Shown here: positions 1 through 8,252 of the stretch, in pieces | Layout: each line of letters opens with the position of its first letter | Position numbering within the stretch: position 1 is the stretch's first letter | Origin: Azomonas agilis | Lineage (GTDB): Bacteria; Pseudomonadota; Gammaproteobacteria; Pseudomonadales; Pseudomonadaceae | Direction: 5' to 3' | Assembly: GCF_007830255.1 (NCBI RefSeq) | Contig: NZ_VLKG01000002.1 | Span: 1-64,000 of the forward strand | DNA: 64,000 nucleotides | Notes under the pieces: model-generated | Told to the model about the DNA's origin: nothing | The model's database searches: none | Seen by the model: only the letters and a program-made list of their open reading frames with translations | Program-made: the position numbers and the translations under genes

Positions 1-7
1 GTCATGG

Positions 8-268
8 TTAGTCCTCGGTGGGGGCGTTCAGCAGATCAGGGTCAAACTGGTCGCACAGCTCATAACCTGTTTGTTGCACCAGCACGGCTAGGGCTTTGGC
101 TGCATTAGCTAAACCGCTTTCCAATTCATGATGCAGGTGGTGTTCACTACCATCGGCCCCCAGCAGATCAGCAATGGCGCTTAAACCAAGTCCGGCACAG
201 GTCAGGGTATTGGCCCGCTCATAAGCCAAAGCATCATTGTGGCGGCGATTGATCGGAGGGCGGCTCAT
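8..268 (-). CDS. Small island protein of unknown function (gene 4 of operon)
   Basis: An 86-residue product I do not recognise. It looks largely helical, with a His-rich stretch in its middle (SEHHLHHELE) and an acidic C-terminus. The ATG overlaps the stop of the upstream gene (ATGA) and is preceded within that gene by GGAGGTGA at about 5 nt spacing, a strong ribosome binding site that fixes the start. It is the last visible gene of a four-gene overlapping operon; more genes may follow before base 1. Its role probably belongs with the island's replication or regulation, but this is inference from position only. Confidence 0.75.
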   Translation of the reverse strand: MSRPPINRRHNDALAYERANTLTCAGLGLSAIADLLGADGSEHHLHHELESGLANAAKALAVLVQQTGYELCDQFDPDLLNAPTED

Positions 269-597
269 GGAGTCACCTCCAGCGCTTGAGCCAGACTCAG
301 ACGTTCTTCAGCACCTCGGCTTAAATCCGTCATCACCAGACTGAGGTTACCCAGCTCTTGGAGTAACCAGCCAAGGCTCATTAGCTCATCGGCATTTAAG
401 CCAAAGTCTTGGTTGTGGGCGGCACTGGCGATGCACCAGCCAATGGCAGAAACACCCGTAGTCAGGGTGCCAAAGCATGAATCCGCTGCTTGTGTAATAC
501 GTTGCAGTCGCTCGGTCTGCTCAGTGGTTAGTGGGGTATTTCTAAAGGCTGGGGCGATGCTGTCCAGATCCACCAGTAACTCACGCAGGCGGCTCAT
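265..597 (-). CDS. Small island protein of unknown function (gene 3 of operon)
   Basis: A 110-residue, probably all-helical soluble protein with no family I recognise. Its ATG lies in a TAATG overlap with the stop of gene 2, and AGGAGGTGA stands about 4 nt upstream, so translation is probably coupled. There is no signal peptide or membrane segment; two cysteines are present (DSCFG and GWCIAS). Like its neighbours it is short and helical, with a central run resembling LGWLLQELGNL. The proteins of genes 2 to 4 could be distant relatives, which I could not test by alignment. Confidence 0.75.
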   Translation of the reverse strand: MSRLRELLVDLDSIAPAFRNTPLTTEQTERLQRITQAADSCFGTLTTGVSAIGWCIASAAHNQDFGLNADELMSLGWLLQELGNLSLVMTDLSRGAEERLSLAQALEVTP

Positions 598-866
598 TAC
601 TTCACCTCCTGTACGGCGTTTAGGGCGTTATCCAGTCGCTCTGATTCAGCGTTTAAATACTGAGAACAGTCGTGGGCCAAGTAATGCCCCAAGCGGGCCA
701 GATCCTTGGCTACGTCCATACGGTTTTCAGCGGGGGATGAGGCATCCAGTACCGCCGGAATAGCCGCCATCAATGCCGTGAGCCAGCGGGTGTGCTCTAC
801 GCCATAACGGACGGTTTCTAGGCTTTCATCAGCTACTTGAGCGGCACTAAAAACAGGCTGTTTCAC
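597..866 (-). CDS. Small island protein of unknown function (gene 2 of operon)
   Basis: An 89-residue helical product without a recognised family. The start is GTG at 866, inside a GTGA overlap with the stop of gene 1. AGGAGGTG about 4 nt upstream supports this codon. The sequence carries a central LARLGHYLAHDC stretch that vaguely resembles the middle of the following gene's product. There is no transmembrane segment or signal peptide. Function unknown; its membership of the coupled four-gene operon is the firmest statement that can be made. Confidence 0.75.
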   Translation of the reverse strand: MKQPVFSAAQVADESLETVRYGVEHTRWLTALMAAIPAVLDASSPAENRMDVAKDLARLGHYLAHDCSQYLNAESERLDNALNAVQEVK

Positions 867-1036
867 TGAACACCTCCTAGGGTTTCCAGCGCGCGGGCCT
901 TGTTCATGTGGTCGTTGTAGCGATTAAGGCGGGTAGAGAGGGAGGAATCAGCGTGTAAGGCAGCTAAGGCCATGCGCCGATGGGCGATTGCCCGAATTTT
1001 GGACGGATTGAGGCTGAGGATATGACGTAGTGTCAT
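863..1036 (-). CDS. Small basic island protein of unknown function (gene 1 of operon)
   Basis: A 57-residue Arg-rich protein and the first gene of the four-gene operon. The frame stays open far upstream to 2536, but that extension runs antisense through brnT/brnA and the leader RNA, so I place the start at ATG 1036, where AAGGAG stands about 6 nt upstream. The basic, helical composition (SKIRAIAHRR, TRLNRYNDHMNKA) would fit nucleic-acid contact, which is only a guess. Its leader holds the C4-like RNA described separately, so expression is probably controlled by transcription termination upstream. Confidence 0.65.
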   Translation of the reverse strand: MTLRHILSLNPSKIRAIAHRRMALAALHADSSLSTRLNRYNDHMNKARALETLGGVQ

Positions 1037-1105
1037 GGGTGTAGCTCCTTGATTAATGGAGCTGCCACGAATCGCTGCTAAACGATTTTGGGTGGCAGCT
1101 GTACG

Positions 1106-1130
1106 CGGGTTAGCAGACCGGGAATCAAGG
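1106..1130 (-). promoter_or_regulatory. Leader target site complementary to the putative antisense RNA
   Basis: The plus strand here begins CGGGTTAGCAG and ends ATCAAGG; the plus strand at 1229-1256 begins CCTTGAT and ends CTGCTAAACCCG. The two are an imperfect inverted repeat, so the short RNA from 1190-1280 can pair with the downstream leader, as in P4 immunity. Confidence 0.5.
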
Positions 1131-1189
1131 CACCCGGCAGGCGCAAGCGCCTCCCACGCACAGCCGCCATGACGAAACATTGCAGGCAT

Positions 1190-1220
1190 AAAAAAACGCC
1201 ACACAATGGTCATTGGGGCG
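1190..1220 (-). terminator. Intrinsic terminator inside the operon leader
   Basis: On the minus strand CGCC and CAATG pair with CATTG and GGCG across a short loop, with one internal mismatch region, and are followed directly by TTTTTTT (1196-1190). It lies more than 150 nt before the first gene, so it would end the short RNA unless it is overcome. Confidence 0.6.
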
Positions 1221-1280
1221 CTGTTGCGCCTTGATTTGTTCGGGCTGCTAAACCCGTCCCCTGTCGCTTTCACAAGGGCA
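1190..1280 (-). ncRNA. Putative C4/P4-type antisense immunity RNA
   Basis: On the minus strand a promoter-like pair (1286-1315) is followed by about 90 nt with three stem-loops and then a terminator with a T7 tract (1190-1196). The stem-loops are CCCTTGT/ACAGGGG near 1258-1278, CGGG/CCCG at 1241-1256 and GGCGC/GCGCC at 1217-1230. The loop at 1241-1256 reads GTTTAGCAG and is complementary to a second site in the same leader at 1106-1130, just before the first gene. A short self-targeting RNA of this kind controls immunity in satellite P4 and in the C4 RNAs of P1/P7-like phages. The match to that class is from memory and architecture; a covariance search for the C4 RNA family would settle it. 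Confidence 0.5.
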
Positions 1281-1285
1281 GGCAC

Positions 1286-1315
1286 AGAGTAGCGGGGGTG
1301 GCCTGTGCTGGTCAA
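1286..1315 (-). promoter_or_regulatory. Probable sigma-70 promoter of the island leader RNA and operon
   Basis: The minus strand has TTGACC (1310-1315) and TACTCT (1286-1291) separated by 18 bp. This would start transcription near 1279, just ahead of the first leader stem-loop. The -35 box is good and the -10 box moderate. Confidence 0.45.
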
Positions 1316-1366
1316 GGTTGCTCTATGTAGCGTACAGCCGTAGACTATTTTTGTAGTTACAGAAAT

Positions 1367-1645
1367 ATGGCTATAGATATTGAATTTGATCCCGCAAAAG
1401 CGGCTAAAGCTTTGGAGGATCGAGGGCTGGATTTCAGTAAAGCGGGCCAGATTTTCCAAGGTAAACATCTGACCAGACGGGATGATCGAGCTGATTATGG
1501 CGAAGACCGCTATAACACAGTTGGATGGTATGAAGGACGGTTGGTTTTCGTTACTTGGACACCGCGTGGCCAGAAGCGCCGTATCATCTCCATGAGGCAC
1601 ACACATGAAAAAGAGCAGCGAAAAATCAGACATCTCTTGGGTTGA
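1367..1645 (+). CDS. brnT: BrnT family ribonuclease toxin
   Basis: A 92-residue BrnT (DUF497) toxin, a RelE-fold ribonuclease of type II toxin-antitoxin systems that stops translation under stress. Family features visible are the N-terminal FDPAKAAKALEDRGLDF segment, the YGEDR stretch and the C-terminal RRIISMRHTHEKEQRKI basic run that holds catalytic residues in known BrnTs. The start is ATG 1367; no strong ribosome binding site precedes it. It overlaps brnA by 41 bp, the usual toxin-first order of this family. BrnT-BrnA normally represses its own promoter. Confidence 0.9.
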   Translation: MAIDIEFDPAKAAKALEDRGLDFSKAGQIFQGKHLTRRDDRADYGEDRYNTVGWYEGRLVFVTWTPRGQKRRIISMRHTHEKEQRKIRHLLG

Positions 1646-1919
1646 TCCAGACGATGCACCCGAAATTACAGATGATTGGATTGCCGAAGCGGACTTACTC
1701 CAAGGGGAAACGCTGATCCGCCGAGGCAGACCGCGCAAAATAAACCCTAAAACCCAAGTAACCTTACGCATAGATAGAGAGGTGCTCGACTTCTTCAAAG
1801 ACACCGGCCCCGGTTGGCAAACGCGCCTGAATGAGGCTTTGTATCTGGTGGTGGCTAATGCCCAAGGGGAACGCCATGCCTCTAAGCTCAAACGGGGTTC
1901 TGCCAGTAAAAGAGCCTGA
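1605..1919 (+). CDS. brnA: BrnA family antitoxin
   Basis: A 104-residue BrnA (DUF4415) antitoxin that neutralises BrnT and binds operator DNA through a C-terminal ribbon-helix-helix domain. The characteristic part is KTQVTLRIDREVLDFFK followed by GPGWQTRLNEAL, at about residues 46-75; the N-terminal WVDPDDAPEITDDWI segment is the toxin-binding part. The start is ATG 1605 with GAGG upstream, inside the end of brnT. Together with brnT it is likely to stabilise the island. Confidence 0.9.
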   Translation: MKKSSEKSDISWVDPDDAPEITDDWIAEADLLQGETLIRRGRPRKINPKTQVTLRIDREVLDFFKDTGPGWQTRLNEALYLVVANAQGERHASKLKRGSASKRA

Positions 1920-1954
1920 TGAGTCGGTAGTCGGCTCTGATGAGGACATGAGCA

Positions 1955-2425
1955 ATGACTACTCGTAATCCGCGTATTACCCGCGTTCAGCCCATTGCAG
2001 GGCAGCACAAACTCCAGATTGAGTTCAGCAACAGCAAGACCTATACCCTTGATCTGCTGGACTACCTTCAGAGCTTTACCATCCTCAAACCCTTGGAAGA
2101 CTTGGAGCGGTTTGCTCAAGCCCAGATTGGGGATTGGGGCTTTGATGTGACATGGGGCGATGACTTGGAACTGGCAGCCACTACGCTGTACCGATTGGCC
2201 TTGGAGCAAGCGGGAGAAGTGATGCCGACCCAAGCCTTTCGCCAATGGATGTCGGCTAACAGTCTGTCGCTGACTACGGCAGCGGAGGAACTGGGTTTTA
2301 CTCGGCGCACCATTACCGCCTACAGCAGTGGCAAGGCCATGATCCCCAAGCATGTGGCCTTGGCCTGTAAGGGCTGGGAAGCGCTGAACCGAAACAGCAG
2401 TGCCAATCAGCGTAAGCGAGTCTGA
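1955..2425 (+). CDS. DUF2442 domain protein with C-terminal helix-turn-helix
   Basis: A 156-residue protein. Residues about 5-85 fit DUF2442, a small domain common beside toxin-antitoxin genes (ITRVQPI, LEIEFSNSK-like start and a FDVTWGDDLELAATTLYRL end). Residues about 95-140 form an HTH (LTTAAEELGFTRRTITAYSSGK) of the type in which a lambda-like DNA reader is attached to DUF2442. GAGG lies 9 nt before the ATG. It follows brnA by 35 bp on the same strand and precedes a terminator, so it is probably the third gene of the brnTA transcript. It may be an extra regulator of the module; no experimental role is known to me. Confidence 0.75.
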   Translation: MTTRNPRITRVQPIAGQHKLQIEFSNSKTYTLDLLDYLQSFTILKPLEDLERFAQAQIGDWGFDVTWGDDLELAATTLYRLALEQAGEVMPTQAFRQWMSANSLSLTTAAEELGFTRRTITAYSSGKAMIPKHVALACKGWEALNRNSSANQRKRV

Positions 2426-2498
2426 ACAGGGCACCAGCAACCCCACATCCACAGGGTTTTGGTTATACTGGCTGTGCAATTTGCTGATTGTTTTAATG

Positions 2499-2526
2499 AG
2501 GCTGCTCTGACTGGCAGCCTTTTTTA
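2499..2526 (+). terminator. Intrinsic terminator after brnTA-DUF2442
   Basis: AGGCTGC and GCAGCCT form a perfect 7-bp stem around an 8-nt loop, followed by TTTTT. It ends the plus-strand brnT operon just before the convergent alpA-like gene. Confidence 0.8.
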
Positions 2527-2536
2527 TGACTGCCAT

Positions 2537-2812
2537 TTAAGCCACCTCGTTATCGTGACGCTCAGCAATACGGGCTTCCACCCACGCGACGACTTCTTCC
2601 TCAATCCAAACCGCAGACTTTGGCCCCAACATGACTTGCTTAGGGAGGGCTTCTAAGGAAATCCGGCGGTAAATCTCCGAGGTGGAGAGGGTGGTTAGTT
2701 CCCGGACTGCGGGCAGTTTGATAAAGCGGCGGACTGGGGCCAGCTCTTTTGGGGTTGAGGCTTCGCGTTGGGGTTCGCGCTGTTGGCGCAAGGGTAGGGC
2801 AATGGTCGGCAT
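2537..2812 (-). CDS. AlpA-like DNA-binding regulator
   Basis: A 91-residue protein whose C-terminal two thirds match the AlpA/MerR-like winged helix of satellite phages and islands: RRFIKLPAVRELTTLSTSEIYRR followed by LPKQVMLGPKSAVWIEEEVVAWVEARI. AlpA proteins act on integrase expression and excision. The frame is open to a GTG at 2887, but I prefer ATG 2812, which has AAGGTG upstream; the 25 extra residues look unlike the family. Two copies of a dyad (2898-2914 and 2966-2982) lie upstream and may be operators. It is encoded downstream of the integrase, typical for P4-like islands. Confidence 0.8.
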   Translation of the reverse strand: MPTIALPLRQQREPQREASTPKELAPVRRFIKLPAVRELTTLSTSEIYRRISLEALPKQVMLGPKSAVWIEEEVVAWVEARIAERHDNEVA

Positions 2813-2897
2813 GTTTAGCACCTTGTTGGGTGGTGTTGGGAACATGGCCGTCATCTTGGCGAGTGCAGTGCAGGCGAAACAGGTCACAGCTTCCAGT

Positions 2898-2914
2898 AAA
2901 GGTGTGACACCTTT
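2898..2914. promoter_or_regulatory. Operator-like dyad, copy 1, upstream of alpA
   Basis: AAAGGTG-TGA-CACCTTT is a perfect 7-bp dyad upstream of the alpA-like gene. A near copy lies 68 bp away at 2966-2982. The pair looks like binding sites for an island regulator such as AlpA; the protein is not known. Confidence 0.45.
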
Positions 2915-2965
2915 CAGGATTTTGGCTGTGGATAACTGCTAGAGGCGAAAGCACATCGGGCTTGG

Positions 2966-2982
2966 AAAGGTGTTACATCTTT
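2966..2982. promoter_or_regulatory. Operator-like dyad, copy 2, upstream of alpA
   Basis: AAAGGTG-TTA-CATCTTT repeats the dyad at 2898-2914 with two changes. It overlaps the last codons and stop of the upstream coiled-coil gene. Confidence 0.4.
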
Positions 2983-3944
2983 TTTTCGGGATAGCGGGCA
3001 ACTGCGCCCCCTCTCTTACGCGCAGGCCAGCCCAAAGCCCAAGTGAAACGCGATACCACCGAGTTGAGGGACTGGCCAAAGTGTTGGTCGAGCCAGCGCT
3101 GGCAATGGACTTTGAGGCCGATGCCGGTGTCGGTGACCAGATCCAAGGTGCCGTTTTCCGTGAGGTCACACCATGCGCTGACAAGGCGGCGACCTTCAGG
3201 AGGCGATAACGGATTATCGGGATTCATAAAGGCCACGATCCCGGCGTATTGATCCAGCACAGCTTGGAGCTGGGTAGTTCTGCGTCGTTCTTCAATCAGC
3301 GCTCTACGCCAATGCTCCTTTTCCTCAGCAATCTGCTGAAGCTGGGTATCTCGACCGATCAAGGCTTCTTTGAGACTTTGGGCTTTTAACTCAGCGTTGT
3401 GGCGGGCTGTGCGCTCGGTGTCCAGTTGTTGGCTGGCCGTGTGTTCACCTTCTGCACGTTGCTGGTGTTCACGAATGGCTAAACAGGTGGGGTCACTGCC
3501 TGAGATGAACTGCGGGCTATTTTGGGCTAAGGCCGTGTTGCCCTGCGTGGGGGCGCTGGCGGTCATGCTGTGCATGAGGCCGTTGGCGATCAGAGCGCGG
3601 TCGGTGGCTTCTTTAACCAGTCGGTCAATCCAGTAACGGGCTACTAGGACAGCACTGGCACGGGCTCTCCCCTGAGTGGTGGCCACCGTACTTGGGGTGC
3701 GTCCTTGGCCAAGAGCATCAAAGTATTCGGCGATGCCCCATAGGGTGAGTGCATCGGGTTTAGCCTGTACGTCAGAGGGGCCAACCAGTAGGGCACAGTC
3801 AGCCGGTAGCAGAGTGCCCGGTTTACTGAGGGAGCGAATGAGTTCCGCCAGTTCGGTTGCTAACAGGCGAGGGTTAAGAGGCTGGTGCTCTAGCCACTCA
3901 TCAACAATTTGGCTCAAGGCTATGCGACCGGCACGCAGCTCCAT
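2973..3944 (-). CDS. Coiled-coil island protein of unknown function
   Basis: A product of about 323 residues that I cannot assign. Residues about 165-235 are Glu-, Arg- and Gln-rich with heptad character (TERTARHNAELKAQSL, EEKEHWRRALIEERRR) and should form a coiled coil. A compact, Trp-containing C-terminal domain follows. The end is basic (ARKRGGAVARYPEKKM). There are no signal peptide or membrane segments. The start is ATG 3944; an in-frame ATG at 3953 is too close to the GGGAGGA ribosome binding site. It lies between the integrase and alpA, where satellites often carry replication or partition genes. Confidence 0.65.
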   Translation of the reverse strand: MELRAGRIALSQIVDEWLEHQPLNPRLLATELAELIRSLSKPGTLLPADCALLVGPSDVQAKPDALTLWGIAEYFDALGQGRTPSTVATTQGRARASAVLVARYWIDRLVKEATDRALIANGLMHSMTASAPTQGNTALAQNSPQFISGSDPTCLAIREHQQRAEGEHTASQQLDTERTARHNAELKAQSLKEALIGRDTQLQQIAEEKEHWRRALIEERRRTTQLQAVLDQYAGIVAFMNPDNPLSPPEGRRLVSAWCDLTENGTLDLVTDTGIGLKVHCQRWLDQHFGQSLNSVVSRFTWALGWPARKRGGAVARYPEKKM

Positions 3945-4022
3945 TCCTTTCATTCCTCCCTAAAACCCGCTTCCATATCGAGTGAAGGGGGTATTGTGGG
4001 AGTTAAGGCTCTAGGATGGGGG

Positions 4023-5228
4023 TCAGGCACGCCGAATACTCACAATATTGCCCCCAGCACAGAGGGCATCTATTGAGTCTGCCCACTCCTGCATCATCTG
4101 GCGGCGTTGCTCTAAGTAGGCGGCATGGTTGTAGGTATCGCGGATCTCGTCTTGGTCGCCATGAGCCAACTGGCGCTCAATCCAGTCTCGGTTATAGCCT
4201 CGGCTATTGAGTTCGGTACTCAGTAAATGGCGAAAGCCGTGTCCAGTTTGGCGGCCTTTATAGCCCAGCTCTGCCAAGACTTTGTTTACCGTGTTCTCAC
4301 TCATGGGGCGATTGGCATTGTTACGCCCTGCAAACACCAGCTTATAACCTCCGGTGATTTCGCGTAGCAGTCCCAAAATAGCGAGTGCCTGATGGGATAA
4401 AGGCACAGTATGAGGGCGGCGGGCTTTCATGCGTTCTTTGGGTATCGTCCAGACAGCATCATCCAGATCAAACTCACACCAAGGCGCGGCCCTTAGTTCG
4501 CCCGGTCTAACCCCTGTCAGCATCAGCAGTCGGATGGCGTAGCGAGTCATCACATGGATATTCGCTTGGTCTATCTGCTTGAGTAGTTCAGGGAGTTCAG
4601 TAAAGGGAATGCTGGGGTGATGGCGGGTAGGGGGCGCATGAGCTGCAACTACATCAAGGTCTGTTGCAGGGTTTGATTCGACACTGCCCTTAGCTAATCC
4701 GAAACGAAAAATTTGATTCAGCCACTGGCGGGTTTTCTTGGCGACATTATAAGCCCCTCGATCCTCAATACCTCGAACCAAACTCGCCAGTTCAGGGCGG
4801 GTAATGGTTTTGACGGGTCGATGACCTAAAACAGGTAGAAGGTCTGAAGCTATATAAGCAGCCGTCTTATCAGCCGTTGATTGAGCCCAGCGTGGAGCGC
4901 GGTAGGAGTGCCACTCCAAAGCCAACTCTTTAAAGGTGAGGCCATCTAGTTGCTGAGCTTCCTTTTCGGCTTGTCGCTCAAGGCTTGGGTCTTTGCCTTC
5001 AGCTAAGGTCTGGCGTACAGCATCGCGTAGTTGGCGGGCTCTTTGGAGGGTAACTGCTGGGTAGGCACCTAAAGCCAGCATTTTGGCTTTGCCATTGAAG
5101 CGATAACGGTAGCGCCACAGCTTGGAGCCGCTGGGTGTGATTTCCAGACATAACCCGTTGGCATCGGCCAACCGATACAGCTTGGCCTTGGGCTTGGCAG
5201 TGCGGATTGAGCTGTCTGAAAGCGCCAT
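4023..5228 (-). CDS. P4-type tyrosine integrase
   Basis: A 401-residue site-specific recombinase that inserts and excises the island at the adjacent tRNA-Leu. The N-terminal DUF4102 arm-binding domain (about 1-90, MALSDSSIRTAKPK start) is followed by a SAM-like core-binding domain (about 100-185) and the catalytic domain. Catalytic residues visible are Arg in TGVRPGELRA, the HGFRH box, His in RQLAHGDQ and the Tyr of DTYNHAAY near the C-terminus. Length is normal. It is transcribed away from the tRNA, with inverted repeats in its promoter region. It appears intact, so the island may still be mobile. Confidence 0.95.
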   Translation of the reverse strand: MALSDSSIRTAKPKAKLYRLADANGLCLEITPSGSKLWRYRYRFNGKAKMLALGAYPAVTLQRARQLRDAVRQTLAEGKDPSLERQAEKEAQQLDGLTFKELALEWHSYRAPRWAQSTADKTAAYIASDLLPVLGHRPVKTITRPELASLVRGIEDRGAYNVAKKTRQWLNQIFRFGLAKGSVESNPATDLDVVAAHAPPTRHHPSIPFTELPELLKQIDQANIHVMTRYAIRLLMLTGVRPGELRAAPWCEFDLDDAVWTIPKERMKARRPHTVPLSHQALAILGLLREITGGYKLVFAGRNNANRPMSENTVNKVLAELGYKGRQTGHGFRHLLSTELNSRGYNRDWIERQLAHGDQDEIRDTYNHAAYLEQRRQMMQEWADSIDALCAGGNIVSIRRA

Positions 5229-5241
5229 GAGCAGTCTGGGT

Positions 5242-5289
5242 GTGAGTAGATTTAATGACCGAACTCGGTCTACTCACGAATCTACTCAC
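5242..5289. promoter_or_regulatory. Inverted and direct repeats upstream of int
   Basis: GTGAGTAGATT (5242-5252) and AATCTACTCAC (5279-5289) form a perfect inverted repeat, and a third partial copy, TCTACTCAC, lies at about 5269-5277. They sit between the integrase start and the tRNA attachment site. They may be integrase arm-type sites or the int operator. Confidence 0.5.
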
Positions 5290-5401
5290 AATCTTCTGGG
5301 CTTACAAGGGAAGTTTGGGGAATACCTAGGAACTAAAAATCGCTCAAGGGCTGATTCTTCTAGGGATTTTGGAGGTTTGGGGAAGGCTTGAGAAGATTAA
5401 G

Positions 5402-5488
5402 TGGTGCCCCGGGAGAGACTCGAACTCTCACTCTGTCTCCAGAAACGGATTTTGAATCCGCCGCGTCTACCGATTCCGCCACCGAGGC
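5402..5488 (-). tRNA. tRNA-Leu (anticodon CAA)
   Basis: On the minus strand a class II tRNA folds with acceptor GCCTCGG/CCGGGGC (one T-G pair), discriminator A and an encoded CCA (5404-5402). The anticodon arm is GCGGA-TTCAAAA-TCCGT, giving CAA, which reads UUG. A long variable arm and the TTCGAGT T-loop are present. Its 3' end is the island attachment site, and the gene remains complete after integration. Confidence 0.95.
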
Positions 5489-5601
5489 ACTGTGGGCGCG
5501 CAGTATAGAGATGAATGTACTAAAGGTCAATCAGTTCTCGTGGTTATTAAGCGGTCTTTCAGATAAGCTGTACGACTTTAAGCAAGTACCCGATTTTCTA
5601 C

Positions 5602-7778
<2,177 letters not shown>

Positions 7779-7849
7779 ATAGATAAGAAGAAGTCCGGCT
7801 TTCTTGATTCAAGTAAGTACCTAAGTACGTTATGCAACAGGAGTAGTAC

Positions 7850-8188
7850 ATGAGTTTTCTGATTTCCGCTGCCCATGCTCAAGAGGCTGCCGCACCTGCT
7901 GCTGCGCCTGGTAACGAGATGATGAGCCTGCTGATGCTGGTTGGCTTCATGGTGATTTTCTACTTTATGATCTGGCGGCCACAGGCTAAGCGCGCTAAAG
8001 AGCACAAAAACCTGCTGGCCAGCCTGCAAAAAGGCGACGAAGTCATCACTTCAGGCGGTATTGCTGGTCGCGTATCTAAAGTGGCTGATGATTTCGTCGT
8101 AGTAGAAGTCTCTGATACGGTTGAGCTGAAAATTCAGAAAGGAGCCATCGTTGCTTCTTTGCCTAAGGGCACGCTGAAAGCCATCTAA
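7850..8188 (+). CDS. yajC: Sec translocase accessory subunit YajC
   Basis: A 112-residue single-span inner membrane protein that associates with SecDF and SecYEG. After a short periplasmic N-terminus rich in Ala, one hydrophobic helix (MMSLLMLVGFMVIFYFMIW, about 24-43) is followed by RPQAKRAKEHKNLLASL, the family signature, and a small cytosolic domain. AGGAG lies before the ATG. It stands between tgt and secD, the usual order. Confidence 0.96.
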   Translation: MSFLISAAHAQEAAAPAAAPGNEMMSLLMLVGFMVIFYFMIWRPQAKRAKEHKNLLASLQKGDEVITSGGIAGRVSKVADDFVVVEVSDTVELKIQKGAIVASLPKGTLKAI

Positions 8189-8209
8189 GGTGTTCAACCT
8201 CTCATTTCA

Positions 8210-8232
8210 ACGGGGCGCATTGAGCGCCCCGT
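8210..8232. other. Stem-loop between yajC and secD
   Basis: ACGGGGCGC and GCGCCCCGT form a perfect 9-bp stem with a 5-nt ATTGA loop. There is no U-tract after it. It may limit transcription or stabilise the yajC mRNA within the operon. Confidence 0.55.
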
Positions 8233-8252
8233 GTCGTTAAGCGGGCTATGTC

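Larger units (their letters stand above)
1037..1366. other. Intergenic region between the small-gene operon and brnT
   Basis: This 330-bp gap holds the minus-strand leader described above (promoter, putative C4-like RNA, terminator and pairing site) and, near its right end, the upstream region of brnT. A short dyad TGTA-GCG-TACA near 1326-1336 could be the operator used by the BrnT-BrnA complex, which in known systems represses its own promoter. No further gene is visible. Confidence 0.5.
1..5404. mobile_element. Integrative island at tRNA-Leu (right part; left end outside window)
   Basis: A P4-type tyrosine integrase sits next to the 3' end of a tRNA-Leu gene and is transcribed away from it, the usual layout of integrative islands and phage satellites. 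The genes behind it are accessory: an AlpA-like regulator, BrnT/BrnA, a DUF2442-HTH protein and small unknown genes. The core operon queA-tgt-yajC starts directly on the other side of the tRNA. The other attachment site, expected to repeat the tRNA 3' end, is not in the window, so the total size is unknown. No capsid, terminase or conjugation genes are visible here, so satellite, prophage remnant and genomic island all remain possible. Confidence 0.8.

Noticed and set aside
863-2536. A 557-codon open frame on the minus strand
   Set aside because: It runs antisense to brnT, brnA and the DUF2442-HTH gene and through the structured leader; only the last 57 codons have a ribosome binding site and fit the operon.
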